Shown here: in pieces, positions 27,473 through 35,656 of the stretch
Layout of the letters: every line of letters begins with the position of its first letter
How positions within the stretch are numbered: position 1 is the first letter of the stretch
Assembly (NCBI GenBank): GCA_002127295.1
Contig: NFUV01000001.1
Span: 930,001-994,000, forward strand
Origin: Chitinophagaceae bacterium IBVUCB2
GTDB lineage: Bacteria > Bacteroidota > Bacteroidia > Chitinophagales > Chitinophagaceae
Direction: 5' to 3'
Length of the DNA stretch: 64,000 nt
Made by a program: the position numbers and the translations under genes
Notes under the pieces: generated by a model
What the model saw: only the letters and a program-made list of their open reading frames with translations
Databases searched by the model: none
What the model was told of the DNA's origin: nothing

Positions 27473-28078
27473 TTACTTAGAATACAATTCCACAATCAGT
27501 TGCTCCTTAATATTCTCAGGAACACTTTCTCTTTCCGGATATGTAAGGAAAGTACCTTTCATTTCAGTTTCGTTCCAATCTAACCAACTGAATTTAGGGT
27601 TCTTTGCACGAACAACACTTGTAATAGAAGTTCTTCCTTTGCTACCCTCTTTAATAGTGATAACATCACCAGCTTTCATCTGGTAAGAAGGAACGTTCAA
27701 TACAATACCATTTACTTCAATATGCTTGTGGCTTACCAACTGGCGTGCAGCAGGACGGCTTGGAGCTATACCCATACGGAAAACAGTGTTATCCAAACGA
27801 GCTTCACAAAGTTTGATCAGGTTTTCACCAGTTACACCTCTGCGGCGGGCAGCTTCTTCAAAAGTTTTGCGGAATTGTTTTTCTAAAATACCGTAAGTGT
27901 ACTTCGCTTTTTGTTTTTCACGAAGTTGTAATGCGTACTCCCCTAAAGTTTTACGCTTTTTCTTATCCCCGTGCATACCAGGAGGATTGCTGTTTTTATC
28001 CAGCCACTTACCATTACCTAAAATTGGTTCCCCGAAACGACGGGAAATCTTGGTCTTTGGACCATTGTACCTTGCCAT
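27473..28078 (-). CDS. rpsD: 30S ribosomal protein S4
   Basis: The 201-residue protein starts MARYNGPKTKISRRFGEPI, lacks the N-terminal zinc Cys set seen in some S4 proteins, and carries the S4 RNA-binding domain (RLDNTVFRMGIAPSRPAARQLVSHKHIEVNG). S4 initiates 30S assembly and in E. coli represses the alpha operon by binding its mRNA; no matching pseudoknot was recognised here. Confidence 0.98.
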   Translation of the reverse strand: MARYNGPKTKISRRFGEPILGNGKWLDKNSNPPGMHGDKKKRKTLGEYALQLREKQKAKYTYGILEKQFRKTFEEAARRRGVTGENLIKLCEARLDNTVFRMGIAPSRPAARQLVSHKHIEVNGIVLNVPSYQMKAGDVITIKEGSKGRTSITSVVRAKNPKFSWLDWNETEMKGTFLTYPERESVPENIKEQLIVELYSK

Positions 28079-28243
28079 AGTTGTTATTCATTTACGCTTT
28101 TTTGTAACGGTGCTATGATCAGTAAAAGCGTTAAAAAATCAATCAGGCACCCTTTTTTAAAATGAAGCTCTTGGCTCTATCTATATGTTGTTAAGTTGAA
28201 AGTACGATTGGTAGTCACTCCTGACTTCGCACCTCAACTTGTC

Positions 28244-28657
28244 TTAAACTCTTCTCTTCTTTGGAGGACGGCAACCGTTGTGTGGTAACGGAGTTACGTC
28301 TTTGATCATTACGATCTCAATTCCTGACTGTGATAAAGAACGGATAGCTCCTTCACGACCAGAACCAGGTCCTTTTACAAATACATCTACCCTTTTCAAA
28401 CCAGCATCCAATGCAACTTTAGCAGCATCAGAGGCGGCCATTTGTGCAGCATATGGAGTGTTCTTTTTAGAACCCTTAAAACCCATTTTACCAGCACTGC
28501 TCCAGGCAATTACTTGTCCGGTTTTGTTAGTAAGACTGATGATAATGTTGTTGAATGTAGCAGAAATGTGAGCATCTCCATAGGAGTCTACTTTCACTAC
28601 TCTTTTCTTTGCAGCGGCTTTACCAGTAAGAGCCTGCTGACCTTGTGCTTTTGCCAT
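28244..28657 (-). CDS. rpsK: 30S ribosomal protein S11
   Basis: The 137-residue protein has the S11 core: [56 protein letters not shown] and the basic end [11 protein letters not shown]. It binds 16S rRNA in the platform. It lies 165 bp upstream of rpsD, a wide gap for this operon. Confidence 0.98.
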   Translation of the reverse strand: MAKAQGQQALTGKAAAKKRVVKVDSYGDAHISATFNNIIISLTNKTGQVIAWSSAGKMGFKGSKKNTPYAAQMAASDAAKVALDAGLKRVDVFVKGPGSGREGAIRSLSQSGIEIVMIKDVTPLPHNGCRPPKKRRV

Positions 28658-28699
28658 AATTGTTGTTCTGAGGTAATCTCTTTTTGTTTCAAAATTGTA

Positions 28700-28716
28700 T
28701 CCCGATTTTATCGGGA
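28700..28716. other. Short palindrome between rpsM and rpsK
   Basis: TCCCGATTTTATCGGGA forms a 7-bp GC-rich stem around a 3-base loop inside the 172-bp rpsM-rpsK gap. It lacks a strong U-tract on the minus strand and looks more like a dispersed palindrome than a terminator. Confidence 0.4.
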
Positions 28717-28829
28717 CTGAATCAATCCTCCTGCTGACTTACGAAGCGATCCGCAATTGATTCATGTTACAAGTAAGTCTTATAATAAAGAGTTCGAAGC
28801 CTGGGAAACAGACTCCGAACTCCGGATTA

Positions 28830-29210
28830 TTATTTTTTAGCTGCCTTCTTTTTACCGGCAACAGTTTTTCTTTTACCTTTTCTTGTACGGCTGTTTGTTT
28901 TAGTACGCTGTCCACGAACCGGTAAACCTTTACGGTGACGGAGTCCACGGTAGCAAGCGATATCAAGCAAACGCTTAATGCTCATTTGCACTTCTGAACG
29001 AAGTTGACCTTCCACTTTCAGTTCTTCCGTAATAGTAGTACGAATAAGATTTAACTCATCGTCATTCCACTCATTTACTTTCTTACTTACGTTAATATTA
29101 TGCTTGGTAAGAATGTACTTAGCAGTAGAGGGGCCAATACCATAGATATAGGTAAGACCAATTTCACCTCTTTTGTTTTTTGGTAAGTCAACACCGGCAA
29201 TACGAGCCAT
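28830..29210 (-). CDS. rpsM: 30S ribosomal protein S13
   Basis: The 126-residue protein starts [19 protein letters not shown] and ends in a basic tail after [21 protein letters not shown], the S13 signature for the head-domain protein that contacts P-site tRNA and L5. It follows rpmJ by 38 bp in the alpha operon. Confidence 0.98.
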   Translation of the reverse strand: MARIAGVDLPKNKRGEIGLTYIYGIGPSTAKYILTKHNINVSKKVNEWNDDELNLIRTTITEELKVEGQLRSEVQMSIKRLLDIACYRGLRHRKGLPVRGQRTKTNSRTRKGKRKTVAGKKKAAKK

Positions 29211-29248
29211 ATTAATTCAAAATTTAAAATTCAAAAATTGTTTAAAGA

Positions 29249-29365
29249 TTATCCTTGTCTTTGCTTAAAGCGAGGATTCTTTTTGTTAATTACATACAGC
29301 TTGCCTTTTCTACGAACGATTTTGCAATCAACGCTGCGCTTTTTAATAGATGCTCTTACTTTCAT
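29249..29365 (-). CDS. rpmJ: 50S ribosomal protein L36 (reduced zinc-ligand form)
   Basis: A 38-residue protein was read from the ATG at 29365 (minus): [20 protein letters not shown], then [18 protein letters not shown]. It lies exactly where L36 is expected, between infA and rpsM. Zinc-type L36 has three Cys and one His; here only Cys14 remains and the later ligand positions are Asn/Lys and Phe, so it cannot bind zinc in the usual way. This form is common in Bacteroidota. Confidence 0.95.
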   Translation of the reverse strand: MKVRASIKKRSVDCKIVRRKGKLYVINKKNPRFKQRQG

Positions 29366-29432
29366 GACGAAATCTTTATTTACTATTTGTGTCATGTGAT
29401 TCGCCATTCGGCTCATCTCATGACGAACTATA

Positions 29433-29651
29433 TTACTTATATCTAAAATTGATTCTTCCTCTTGTTAAATCATATGGAGAAAGCTCCACACCTACCTTAT
29501 CACCGGGGAGAATACGTATATAGTGCATTCTCATTTTCCCTGAGATAGTGGCCAGTATTTCATGCCCGTTTTCAAGTTTTACCCTGAACATCGCATTTGA
29601 TAAGGCCTCCAGGATTGTACCATCCTGTTTAATAAGGGGTTGTTTCGACAT
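29433..29651 (-). CDS. infA: Translation initiation factor IF-1
   Basis: The 72-residue S1/OB-fold protein contains [40 protein letters not shown] and [18 protein letters not shown], all characteristic of IF-1, which occupies the A site during initiation. It heads the alpha operon portion seen here, preceded by its own candidate -7 box, and lies 67 bp before rpmJ. Confidence 0.97.
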   Translation of the reverse strand: MSKQPLIKQDGTILEALSNAMFRVKLENGHEILATISGKMRMHYIRILPGDKVGVELSPYDLTRGRINFRYK

Positions 29652-29667
29652 ATAATTTTTAGGAACG

Positions 29668-29675
29668 CAAAGGTA
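29668..29675 (-). promoter_or_regulatory. Candidate -7 box for infA operon
   Basis: TACCTTTG on the minus strand fits TAnnTTTG and lies 16 bp before the infA start. No TTG at the ideal -33 distance was found. If used, the transcript would have a very short leader. Confidence 0.4.
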
Positions 29676-29684
29676 GGAGTATCA

Positions 29685-29723
29685 GGCCTAAAAAAGAAAT
29701 AACCCCCATTATTTTTAGGGGTT
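29685..29723 (-). terminator. Terminator after the 29773-30168 gene
   Basis: On the minus strand AACCCC and GGGGTT form a short stem around a long A-rich loop, followed by ATTTCTTTTTT. It lies between a hypothetical gene and infA and probably isolates the alpha operon. Confidence 0.5.
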
Positions 29724-29772
29724 ATGTGGAAAAACATCCACTTAAGGGCAAAAGGTCGAGAAAATCAGTGTT

Positions 29773-30168
29773 TTAGGGCATATCAAGGTGCACTTTCGTC
29801 ATATCCAAATACAGGTTTTGGAGTTCATGTACCCCTAATGGAACGCTAAAATGACGCCTGTCTTCTCTCCACCACATCTCTACATTGGAAAAATCTCCTC
29901 TTTTAGGTGTCACGAGGCGGAAAGAGTCTTTCTTATATTTTACCAATCCATCGGTTTCCTCGCTGGTAAAACCCAGTCGATGTAACTGGCTTTCGTCTAA
30001 AGGAACAGAATGCATTTGCTCAGGGCTATACCAAAATTCCTGCACACCGTTATTGACCAACGCCTGGTTTTCTTCCTGGCTGGTACTTACAACGGTTCCT
30101 TCCCGCATTATGCCTTCATCATTTACGGTAATAATATCGCCTGACTTTAGGTTTCCAATTTTTAGCAT
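29773..30168 (-). CDS. Conserved hypothetical protein with phage-associated C-terminal motif
   Basis: The 131-residue protein begins MLKIGNLKSGDIITVNDEG, contains VPLDESQLHRLGF, and ends with VHELQNLYLDMTKVHL. The combination of an (L)RIGN start, a P(I/V)PLxExxLxxLGF middle and a VHxLQNLYxxxTxxxL end resembles small proteins found in many Bacteroidota genomes, often in prophages. It has no signal peptide and no membrane segment. No other phage gene lies nearby and it sits just upstream of infA on the same strand. The function is unknown; the family link is from memory. Confidence 0.6.
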   Translation of the reverse strand: MLKIGNLKSGDIITVNDEGIMREGTVVSTSQEENQALVNNGVQEFWYSPEQMHSVPLDESQLHRLGFTSEETDGLVKYKKDSFRLVTPKRGDFSNVEMWWREDRRHFSVPLGVHELQNLYLDMTKVHLDMP

Positions 30169-30322
30169 AACAAATCGTTTTAATAAGTGAATATAAAAAA
30201 GTTTACAAAATTTACGAAATAGGTTTTTAAAATTAAGGCCGCTTTAATTTAAACCGGAAAAGAAGTAATTTCAATATCACATTAAACTATTACTTATTCT
30301 ACACACAAAAAAACCAACACAC

Positions 30323-30601
30323 ATGAAAAAAAGTTTCTATGGATTTGCAATCATTGTATTATTTGTTGGCCTTGCGGCCTGTAGTAGTAAAAAAGAAAGT
30401 GCGGCTTCTATTGCCCAGGAATGGTGCGACCTGAATGGCAAAGCTTATAAAGCAGCTGAAGGTCCTGAAAAAGAAGCTGCAGAAGCTGCTCGGAAAAAAT
30501 TTGAAGATAATATGGAAAGTAAATACAAAGACGACAAAGCCTTTATGGAAGAAATAGGAAAAGAAGTAGAGAAATGTGAAGACGCTTCTGAAGGACGATA
30601 A
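30323..30601 (+). CDS. Small lipoprotein
   Basis: The 92-residue protein has a lipoprotein signal with Cys20 in LFVGLAACSSK, then a Lys/Glu/Ala-rich helical region (GPEKEAAEAARKKFEDNM). Two further Cys flank the helical part (EWCDLNG and EKCEDASE) and could form a disulfide in the periplasm. I do not recognise the family. It is a single gene followed by a strong terminator. Confidence 0.75.
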   Translation: MKKSFYGFAIIVLFVGLAACSSKKESAASIAQEWCDLNGKAYKAAEGPEKEAAEAARKKFEDNMESKYKDDKAFMEEIGKEVEKCEDASEGR

Positions 30602-30616
30602 AAATTAAATCAATAG

Positions 30617-30655
30617 TAAAAGGGGAGTAGAAAACATTTTCTACTCCCCTTTTTA
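30617..30655. terminator. Strong bidirectional terminator
   Basis: AAAAGGGGAGTAGAAAA and TTTTCTACTCCCCTTTTT form a long perfect stem around a 3-base loop, with T-runs on both strands. It lies between the convergent lipoprotein and homogentisate dioxygenase genes. Confidence 0.9.
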
Positions 30656-30687
30656 TTTTTCAATTAACAACTGCAGATTACCTGATC

Positions 30688-31845
30688 TTATTCCGCCCAG
30701 CTCATTACATAATCTCCATTCTCAATTTCCAGTGCTTCCTTCGTAAGCATAAGCGGATGAAAAGTATCAACCATTACCGCCAGCTCTTTTGTTTCTTTTG
30801 CACCGATACTTTTTTTCACTGCTCCCGGATGTGGACCATGTGGAATTCCGGCAGGATGTAAAGTGATCATTCCCCTTGTAACATTTTTACGACTCATAAA
30901 ATCTCCATCTACATAATACAGCACTTCATCGCTGTCGATATTACTATGATTATAAGGGGCAGGAATGGCCTCGGGGTGATAATCATATAACCGTGGCACA
31001 AACGAACACACTACAAAATTGTGTGCTTCAAAAGTTTGGTGAACGGGTGGTGGTTGATGAACCCTTCCTGTTATTGGTTCAAAATCATGAATAGAAAAAG
31101 CATATGGATAGCAACAGCCATCCCAGCCTACCACATCAAAAGGATGGGTGCCATAATGAAGGCCGTACAACATTCCTTTCTTTTTGGCACGAATCAGAAA
31201 ATCACCTTTTTCATCAAATGTTTGCAGCTTCTCAGGCCCACGGATATCTCTTTCACAATAGGGTGAATGCTCCATTAATTGCCCGTACTTACTTACATAT
31301 TTCTTGGGATAACGTATAGGGCTGAATGATTCAACAATAAAAAGCCTGTTGTTTTCATTAGCAAATTCGATCTGGTAAATAGTACCTCTTGGTATAACGA
31401 GATAGTCGCCATATCCAAAAGACAGTTCTCCATACATTGTTTTTAATACGCCACTTCCTTCATGTACAAAGATCATTTCGTCTGCATCGGTGTTTTTGTA
31501 GAAATAATCCTTCATACTTTCCTGCGGTGCGGCCAATACAATATGGCAATCATTATTCACCAGTACTGGTTTCCGACTTTGTAAATAATCCTTTGCGGGT
31601 TTTATATTAAATCCTTCGAAACTGCGGTGTTGCAGCATCTTTTCCTCTGCAATGGTAGGAGCCACACTTACCTGTGGTTCTGTTTTTATTATTTGTGTAG
31701 GTGGGTGTACATGATAGAGCAATGAATAGTCGTTAGAAAATCCTTCTGTAGAAAATAGTTGCTCAGAATATAACTCCCCATCCGGTTTACGGAACTGGGT
31801 ATGACGCTTATGCGGAATATTTCCGAGTTGGAGATAATGTGGCAT
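30688..31845 (-). CDS. hmgA: Homogentisate 1,2-dioxygenase
   Basis: The 385-residue protein has the HmgA fold and ring-cleavage iron site: YNHSNIDSDEVLYYVDGDF supplies His and Glu, and HPAGIPHGPHPGA the downstream His. A cupin-like segment (DEMIFVHEGSGVLKTMYG) precedes it. It opens homogentisate to maleylacetoacetate in tyrosine/phenylalanine degradation. No other gene of the pathway (hpd, fahA, maiA) is in the window, so it stands alone here. The start MPHYLQLGNIPHKRHTQFR matches the family N-terminus. Confidence 0.93.
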   Translation of the reverse strand: MPHYLQLGNIPHKRHTQFRKPDGELYSEQLFSTEGFSNDYSLLYHVHPPTQIIKTEPQVSVAPTIAEEKMLQHRSFEGFNIKPAKDYLQSRKPVLVNNDCHIVLAAPQESMKDYFYKNTDADEMIFVHEGSGVLKTMYGELSFGYGDYLVIPRGTIYQIEFANENNRLFIVESFSPIRYPKKYVSKYGQLMEHSPYCERDIRGPEKLQTFDEKGDFLIRAKKKGMLYGLHYGTHPFDVVGWDGCCYPYAFSIHDFEPITGRVHQPPPVHQTFEAHNFVVCSFVPRLYDYHPEAIPAPYNHSNIDSDEVLYYVDGDFMSRKNVTRGMITLHPAGIPHGPHPGAVKKSIGAKETKELAVMVDTFHPLMLTKEALEIENGDYVMSWAE

Positions 31846-32064
31846 GATTGAAATTTGTGAATTAGAAAATAAGTTAGTTTGAAAATACTTACATGATTCA
31901 AATTACTTGTCTAATTCAAGAGAAACCATCAGAAAATAATACTTCCATTTTCTTTTGTCAATATAATATGTGAAGTTGCGGTGAAAAGGCATATCTATTA
32001 TAATTTAGTCCTGATTTTTTCGAAGGATTGATTTTAGATTGCTTTTCAAATTTACAGAATCTCA

Positions 32065-32580
32065 ATGACCCGTATAGGATTAATATCGGATACACACGGC
32101 TACCTGGATGAAGCGATTTTCAAACATTTTGAAAACTGTAATGAAGTATGGCATGCCGGAGATTTTGGCGATAAGGAACTGGCGGATAAATTAAGTTCGC
32201 ATTGGGCTGACCGTGACGGGCAAACCAAATTCAAAGGCGTTTACGGAAATATTGATGGCAATTATGTAAAAACTGTTTACCCGGAGCAATTAATATTTAT
32301 GTGCGAAGGAGTAAAAGTTTTGATGCGGCATATCGGTGGTTCGCCGCCAAAATATAACCCGGAAACAAGAAAGAAATTAGCACTTCACAAACCACAGTTA
32401 TTTATCAGCGGCCATTCTCATATTTTAAAAATTATGTACGATGAAAAAATGGGCTGCCTGCATATGAACCCCGGGGCAGCCGGTAAACATGGCTGGCATA
32501 AAGTAAGAACCTTGATCCGTTTTGTAATTGATGGCAAGGATATGAAAGACTGTGAAGTGATCGAGTTGGGAAAACGTTAA
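32065..32580 (+). CDS. YfcE-family metallophosphoesterase
   Basis: The 171-residue protein carries the calcineurin-like metal motifs: GLISDTHGYLD (residues 4-14), HAGDFGD, GNIDGNY, and GHSHI near residue 115, followed by NPGAAGKHG. YfcE-type enzymes hydrolyse phosphodiesters with two metal ions; the physiological substrate here is unknown. It is a single gene with a 219-bp gap upstream in which I see no further gene. Confidence 0.85.
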   Translation: MTRIGLISDTHGYLDEAIFKHFENCNEVWHAGDFGDKELADKLSSHWADRDGQTKFKGVYGNIDGNYVKTVYPEQLIFMCEGVKVLMRHIGGSPPKYNPETRKKLALHKPQLFISGHSHILKIMYDEKMGCLHMNPGAAGKHGWHKVRTLIRFVIDGKDMKDCEVIELGKR

Positions 32581-32647
32581 CGCCGTTCATGGAAATTCGC
32601 CGAAAATAAATACGATGAGTTTTTAGCTTAGCGCAAAACCAACCAGT

Positions 32648-33073
32648 ATGAAAAAGTTTTCGTTCATCATTTCAATTCTATTTGTATCGATTTCTTCTAA
32701 TGCACAATCTGACGCTTCAACCATCCGGGATATAGAAACAGTGTGTAACTACTATTTGATTGGCGGTACGAATGGTGATAGCATAATGTACTCAAAAGCA
32801 TTTGCACCCGACGGACAAATGCGGTTTGTGAGGAATGACACCCTCTTTAATGTATCACTAAAAGATTTTATGGCCCGGATGAAAAACAGCGGTATCAAAC
32901 AAAACAGAACCACTAAAATTGAAAATATCCAGGTATTTGGCACTGCTGCAACTGCTAAACTAACGATAGAATATCCCACTTTTTTTTATCATGATATCAT
33001 GGGACTTCTAAAAACAAAAGATGGATGGAAAATCGTAAGTAAAATATTTTACCGGGAGGATAAAACAAAATAG
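32648..33073 (+). CDS. Secreted NTF2-like (SnoaL/lumazine-binding-like) protein
   Basis: The 141-residue protein has a signal peptide (residues 1-20, cleavage after SSNAQS) and an NTF2-like domain: IRDIETVCNYYLIGGTNGDS, a central FAPDGQMRF, and a final strand KDGWKIVSKIFYRED. Such proteins are common small periplasmic proteins of Bacteroidota with no assigned reaction. It lies 67 bp downstream of the phosphoesterase gene on the same strand. Confidence 0.75.
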   Translation: MKKFSFIISILFVSISSNAQSDASTIRDIETVCNYYLIGGTNGDSIMYSKAFAPDGQMRFVRNDTLFNVSLKDFMARMKNSGIKQNRTTKIENIQVFGTAATAKLTIEYPTFFYHDIMGLLKTKDGWKIVSKIFYREDKTK

Positions 33074-33116
33074 CACCGTCAAATGCGGAGCTATTATTTA
33101 TTTTTGTATTTGGGAA

Positions 33117-33584
33117 TTACATTCCCGGAAACCATGGTCTCGCTATTCCTTCTCTAAAAGGCCATGGTATTGAAATAAGTATAATCAGCAATGCCAGCCC
33201 ATAAAACAATAAAGTTCTTTTGTGTTTTACTGTATCAGCCACATTTTTCTTTGAATAAGAATAACCCACATGAATAAGAATAATGGCTATGACCATACCA
33301 ATTAAATGCTCCAAAGCAAAAAAACGAGCAGGGGAATCCTTCATTACTGCTGAAAATCCTCTTTCTCTTATGCTTATCAACCCCCATGTTTTCCCAAATC
33401 CCCATTGATACAAACCCAACAAAAGCATTATATCTGCAAAGATCATAAGGAACAATCCTGTTTTTTTATGCCCGGGAGTAAAGGCTTTATTTTTATCGGC
33501 TAAGCTTTTGTACAGCGCAACCAATAATAGTATAAGAATAACCCAGCGAAGTAAACTGTGAAGATGTAATAAGCCTTTTTCCAT
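33117..33584 (-). CDS. Four-helix membrane protein (cytochrome-b-like annotation in Bacteroidota)
   Basis: The 155-residue protein begins MEKGLLHLHSLLRWVILILL and has four hydrophobic helices (about 10-26, 42-62, 88-106, 124-143). His residues in helix 1 (H7, H9) and helix 3 (ALEHLIG) could ligate haem, which is why relatives are often called cytochrome B; I cannot confirm haem binding. Single gene; converges on the NTF2-like gene. Confidence 0.65.
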   Translation of the reverse strand: MEKGLLHLHSLLRWVILILLLVALYKSLADKNKAFTPGHKKTGLFLMIFADIMLLLGLYQWGFGKTWGLISIRERGFSAVMKDSPARFFALEHLIGMVIAIILIHVGYSYSKKNVADTVKHKRTLLFYGLALLIILISIPWPFREGIARPWFPGM

Positions 33585-33641
33585 AGCAATTGTTTTGAAT
33601 ACTCAAAGCTACAACAGCACAGGTCAACATCAAAACTTAAA

Positions 33642-34403
33642 TTACTTGCCTCCGTTAGCAGTCAAATCTGCTTTACAGTTAACATCAAAAGAAGGAATAT
33701 TACCTGTGATAAGAAAACCGAATATGTCACTTGTCTCTGATGCATAATACATCAGGCAATTCGTATTGTTGCAATGACTGCCATGCGCAGGATCTTTGTG
33801 TGCTGTTTGCATAGGTGAACCAACATCAACCAATCCTAATAAATGACCCAGTTCATGCTCAGCAACTGTGGCAATCAATTTGGTACGGCTTGCTTGTCCG
33901 ATATTGCCGGAATTATCATGCAATATTTTTCCAAACAATGCTGTGGAAGTGTTTTTATACGCCACCCCAAGTACGTTATTAGTAGAATAATTTCCATCTG
34001 TATATAAAATATACAATGCCATTTCTGTACCATTTGTAAAGGCTGTACGATTATTTCTTTCAATTGTTATAATATCATTAAGTGAAAGCGTAGCCTTACC
34101 GGAAGCAGGAATTTCTTTAGTTATTATGGTAATACCTGCGGGCTTATTCAACAAACCATTTAATGTTGCTTGCAAATGATTAAGTGCAGCAGGATCCGGC
34201 ATATAGCCGGGCATATATTGTATCTCTATTTTTAAAGAAGTATATTTAGTTGCCGATAAAATTTCATTGGCAGATGCGCCCACTGGCCTGTTGTGGAGCA
34301 CATCAGGCGCATTGGGATTATTTACGTAGGAACTGCTTGATTTGCTGCAAGACGTCAATAAAATAACAGCAGCTATTACATAAAACAGAGTCTTCATATC
34401 CAA
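33642..34403 (-). CDS. Metzincin-like zinc metalloprotease, lipoprotein
   Basis: The 253-residue protein has a lipoprotein signal (Cys19 in LLTSCSKS) and the zinc motif HELGHLLGLVD, an HExxHxxGxxD variant of the metzincin site, followed by a likely Met-turn in NCLMYYASE. A Cys pair (HCNNTNC) lies between them. This suggests a surface or periplasmic peptidase related to matrixins or archaemetzins. ATG codons at 34403 and 34397 are both possible starts. Confidence 0.75.
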   Translation of the reverse strand: MDMKTLFYVIAAVILLTSCSKSSSSYVNNPNAPDVLHNRPVGASANEILSATKYTSLKIEIQYMPGYMPDPAALNHLQATLNGLLNKPAGITIITKEIPASGKATLSLNDIITIERNNRTAFTNGTEMALYILYTDGNYSTNNVLGVAYKNTSTALFGKILHDNSGNIGQASRTKLIATVAEHELGHLLGLVDVGSPMQTAHKDPAHGSHCNNTNCLMYYASETSDIFGFLITGNIPSFDVNCKADLTANGGK

Positions 34404-34455
34404 AATACGTTAATATGTGTATTTTGGATTATTCAAATACCATTCCACTAATAGT

Positions 34456-35556
34456 TTACTCTTCCCAATCTGCTATAAAAATATTGGTGTCTCTTGTACC
34501 ACCATTATTGCGGTTACTGCAAAAAACTATTTTCTTACCATTCGGAGAAAACATAGGGAATGCATCGAAGCCTTTGTCCCGGCTAATTTTTTGAAGATTG
34601 GTTCCATCATCATTAATGGTGTAAAGATTAAAAGGAAATCCCCTTTTGTATTCGTGGTTGGATGCAAAGATGATCCTTTTATTATCGGGCATATAAGCTG
34701 GTGCCCAGTTAGCCTGGCCGTATGATGTAACCTGGCGGGCATTACTTCCATCCGCATTAGCTACCCATACTTCCATATTGGTTGGCGCAACTAGATTTTC
34801 AGATAACAGATCTTTATATTCTTTTATTTCTGCTGCTTCTTTGGGACGGCTGGCTCTCCAAATTAATTTAGAACCATCCGGACTAAACCATGCACCACCA
34901 TCATAACCCAGTACATTAGTAATGCGTTGTTCTTTTCCCGTCTCCAAATCCATAATATATAATTCGATATCACCGTCCTTGGTGCTGGTATAGATCATTT
35001 TTTTACCGTCAGGAGAAAGTGTTGCTTCGGCATCATAGTAAGGGGAATTGGTTAATTGCTTTACAATTTTACCATCCAGGTCGGTCATAAAAATATCAAA
35101 GCTGCTATATAAAGGCCAGATATATTTGTTACCATACTTTGCCCTGTCCGGAGTTGGTGGGCAAGCTTCGTTGCCAAGATGTGTTGATGCATAAATTATG
35201 TGCTTGCCATCTTTAGTAAAAAAAGCACAAGTGGTGCGACCTTTACCAGTGCTCACCATTTTATAATTAAATGTTTCGCCTTTTTTTGTAGGAATTTTTC
35301 CTACAAAGATCTGGTCGCAGGGAGTACCATCTTTTATATTGGTACGCTGAAAAACAAGGTACTTGCTATCGTAGCTCCAATAAGCTTCTGCATTATCACC
35401 ACCAAAAGTCAGCTGCTGAATATTTTTGAAATGGCTTTCTTCAGCATATTTCAATGTATCAGACGGATCAGACGGAGAACTGGCCAGTTTTGCACTATTA
35501 TTACAAGAAAAAAAGATGAGTGCTGACAGGATAGAAAAGAATGCAAGTTTTTTCAT
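34456..35556 (-). CDS. TolB/PD40-type beta-propeller lipoprotein
   Basis: The ATG at 35556 (MKKLAFFSILSALIFFSC) gives a clean lipoprotein signal with Cys18; an upstream in-frame ATG adds nine residues before it and is unlikely. The 366-residue protein contains repeated PD40/WD40-like blades with the pattern LSPDGKKMIYTS, FSPDGSKLIWRA and FSPNGKKIVFCS, as in TolB propellers. It probably sits in the periplasm; the partner is unknown. It lies 52 bp upstream of the metalloprotease gene on the same strand. Confidence 0.85.
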   Translation of the reverse strand: MKKLAFFSILSALIFFSCNNSAKLASSPSDPSDTLKYAEESHFKNIQQLTFGGDNAEAYWSYDSKYLVFQRTNIKDGTPCDQIFVGKIPTKKGETFNYKMVSTGKGRTTCAFFTKDGKHIIYASTHLGNEACPPTPDRAKYGNKYIWPLYSSFDIFMTDLDGKIVKQLTNSPYYDAEATLSPDGKKMIYTSTKDGDIELYIMDLETGKEQRITNVLGYDGGAWFSPDGSKLIWRASRPKEAAEIKEYKDLLSENLVAPTNMEVWVANADGSNARQVTSYGQANWAPAYMPDNKRIIFASNHEYKRGFPFNLYTINDDGTNLQKISRDKGFDAFPMFSPNGKKIVFCSNRNNGGTRDTNIFIADWEE

Positions 35557-35644
35557 TTTGTTCCTTTTATTGGGCGGGTGCAAAGTTATTCCGTTAAAAT
35601 TTTATTTTGTCAGCCGATTGTCATACTCCACTTATAAAATCAAT

Positions 35645-35652
35645 TAGTTTTG
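35645..35652 (+). promoter_or_regulatory. Candidate -7 box next to the TPR gene start
   Basis: TAGTTTTG fits TAnnTTTG and ends four bases before the ATG at 35657, so transcription from it would begin at or very near the start codon. A TTG lies at 35618-35620, slightly too far for an ideal -33. Confidence 0.4.
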
Positions 35653-35656
35653 GGCC

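Noticed and set aside
29773-30168. Prophage remnant
   Set aside because: Only one protein has phage-like motifs; no integrase, structural gene or attachment repeat is nearby.
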